Assembly (NCBI RefSeq): GCF_009604455.1
Contig: NZ_WEGL01000010.1
Span: 310,001 to 374,000 of the forward strand
From: Streptomyces sp. RB17
Lineage (GTDB): Bacteria; Actinomycetota; Actinomycetes; Streptomycetales; Streptomycetaceae
DNA length: 64,000 nucleotides
Reading direction: 5' to 3'
Shown here piece by piece: positions 63,526 to 64,000 of the stretch. Below the pieces are notes generated by a model. The model worked only from the letters and a program-made list of their open reading frames with translations, did not search any database and was not told the DNA's origin. Both the position numbers and the translations under genes were made by a program. Positions within the stretch are counted from its first letter, which is position 1. Each line of letters begins with the position of its first letter.

Positions 63526-63539
63526 TACCCTTGTGACCC

Positions 63540-64000
63540 ATGTCCTCGGCGCCCTTCACCTACGAACCCGTCGGCGCGACCCGCGACGACCTGACGTACT
63601 GCCCGCCCGGCTTCCACCCGATGCTCGTCCGCACCCGCCTCGGCGAGGGCCACAAACTCTTCCGCCGGGCGGCCGAGGCGCTCCTGACCTGGGAGATGCA
63701 CCGCGCCCTGGGCGTGGGCATCGACGCGTCCGCCGACCGCGCGGCTCCGGACGTCGACGTCACGGTCACCCTGGCGGGAGTCATCAAGGCCCCCTGCCGC
63801 GTCGTCTGGACGACGGACGAACCCCGCCGGGCCGGCTGGGCCTACGGCACCCTCCAGGGCCACCCCGAATGCGGCGAGGAGGCCTTCGTGGTCGACCGCA
63901 CGGGCGACGGCACGGTCTGGCTGACGGTGGCGGCCTTCAGCAAGGGGGCCAAGTGGTACGCGAAGGCGGGCGGCCCTGCGACCCGAAGCTTGCAGCACGC
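63540..64000 (+). CDS. DUF1990 family protein, truncated by the window edge
   Basis: The first 153 codons of a protein that runs off the right end. It begins SSAPFTYEPVGATRDD, then PPGFHPMLVRTRLGEGHKLFRRAAEALLTWEMHRALGVGI and WAYGTLQGHPECGEEAFVVDR, all typical of the DUF1990 (UPF0548) family, whose function is not known. ATG 63540 lies 15 bases after a hairpin and has no good Shine-Dalgarno in the remaining space, so it might be translated from a start-proximal promoter. Only the last part of the family domain is missing. Confidence 0.8.
   Translation, partial: MSSAPFTYEPVGATRDDLTYCPPGFHPMLVRTRLGEGHKLFRRAAEALLTWEMHRALGVGIDASADRAAPDVDVTVTLAGVIKAPCRVVWTTDEPRRAGWAYGTLQGHPECGEEAFVVDRTGDGTVWLTVAAFSKGAKWYAKAGGPATRSLQH

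Overview
The window is high-GC actinobacterial DNA and almost certainly a Streptomyces chromosome. The evidence is strong third-position GC bias, frequent GTG/TTG starts, Tat and lipobox exports, a SigE-type ECF sigma factor, a tandem glycine riboswitch ahead of gcvT, a ScARP-like secreted ADP-ribosyltransferase and paired M4 proteases. From memory the gene order resembles the core region of S. coelicolor around SCO5440-SCO5490; this was not checked by alignment. I saw no tRNA, rRNA, insertion sequence, prophage or CRISPR array.

Left part (1-13.5 kb): a DUF427 protein, an alpha/beta hydrolase, mnmA and its likely sulfur donor (cysteine desulfurase), and a secreted amidase. A complete TPP riboswitch with no thiamine gene lies between the amidase and the desulfurase. 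Next come a TetR regulator with its operators and two small membrane genes, a WYL regulator divergent from a DinB-like protein, a thioesterase-like protein, an esterase, a TRIC-type channel and an M1 peptidase whose start codon lies in a long hairpin.

Middle (13.5-42.8 kb): a five-gene peptide ABC importer operon, two tandem SseB-like genes, a P-loop ATPase, and the glycine riboswitch operon gcvT-gcvH-glyA-sdaA, which turns glycine into one-carbon units, serine and pyruvate. A small accessory block follows: methyltransferase, VOC protein, ribbon-helix-helix regulator, PI-PLC, GH25 lysozyme, F420/NADP oxidoreductase, EF-hand protein, MerR regulator and secreted ADP-ribosyltransferase. A lipoprotein pair (beta-propeller plus atypical NodB protein), an anti-sigma-type ATPase, an enoyl-CoA hydratase, two L,D-transpeptidases and glgX complete it.

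Right part (42.8-64 kb): a sigma factor operon with a Ser/Thr/Pro-rich membrane protein, a polyprenyl-phosphate-sugar-synthase-like GT2 and a GT-C mannosyltransferase; a secreted HNH-like protein; a heterodimeric ABC exporter; an ABC-2 exporter with its own two-component system; and a second heterodimeric exporter. One subunit of that exporter has lost its Walker A motif, and the other carries 20 exact-length 11-residue repeats between membrane and nucleotide-binding domains. Two tandem M4 metalloproteases and the start of a DUF1990 gene end the window.

The most unusual items are the 11-residue repeat insertion in the exporter, the orphan TPP riboswitch, the sigma/glycosyltransferase module, the start-codon hairpin of the M1 peptidase and the mosaic M4 protease pair.
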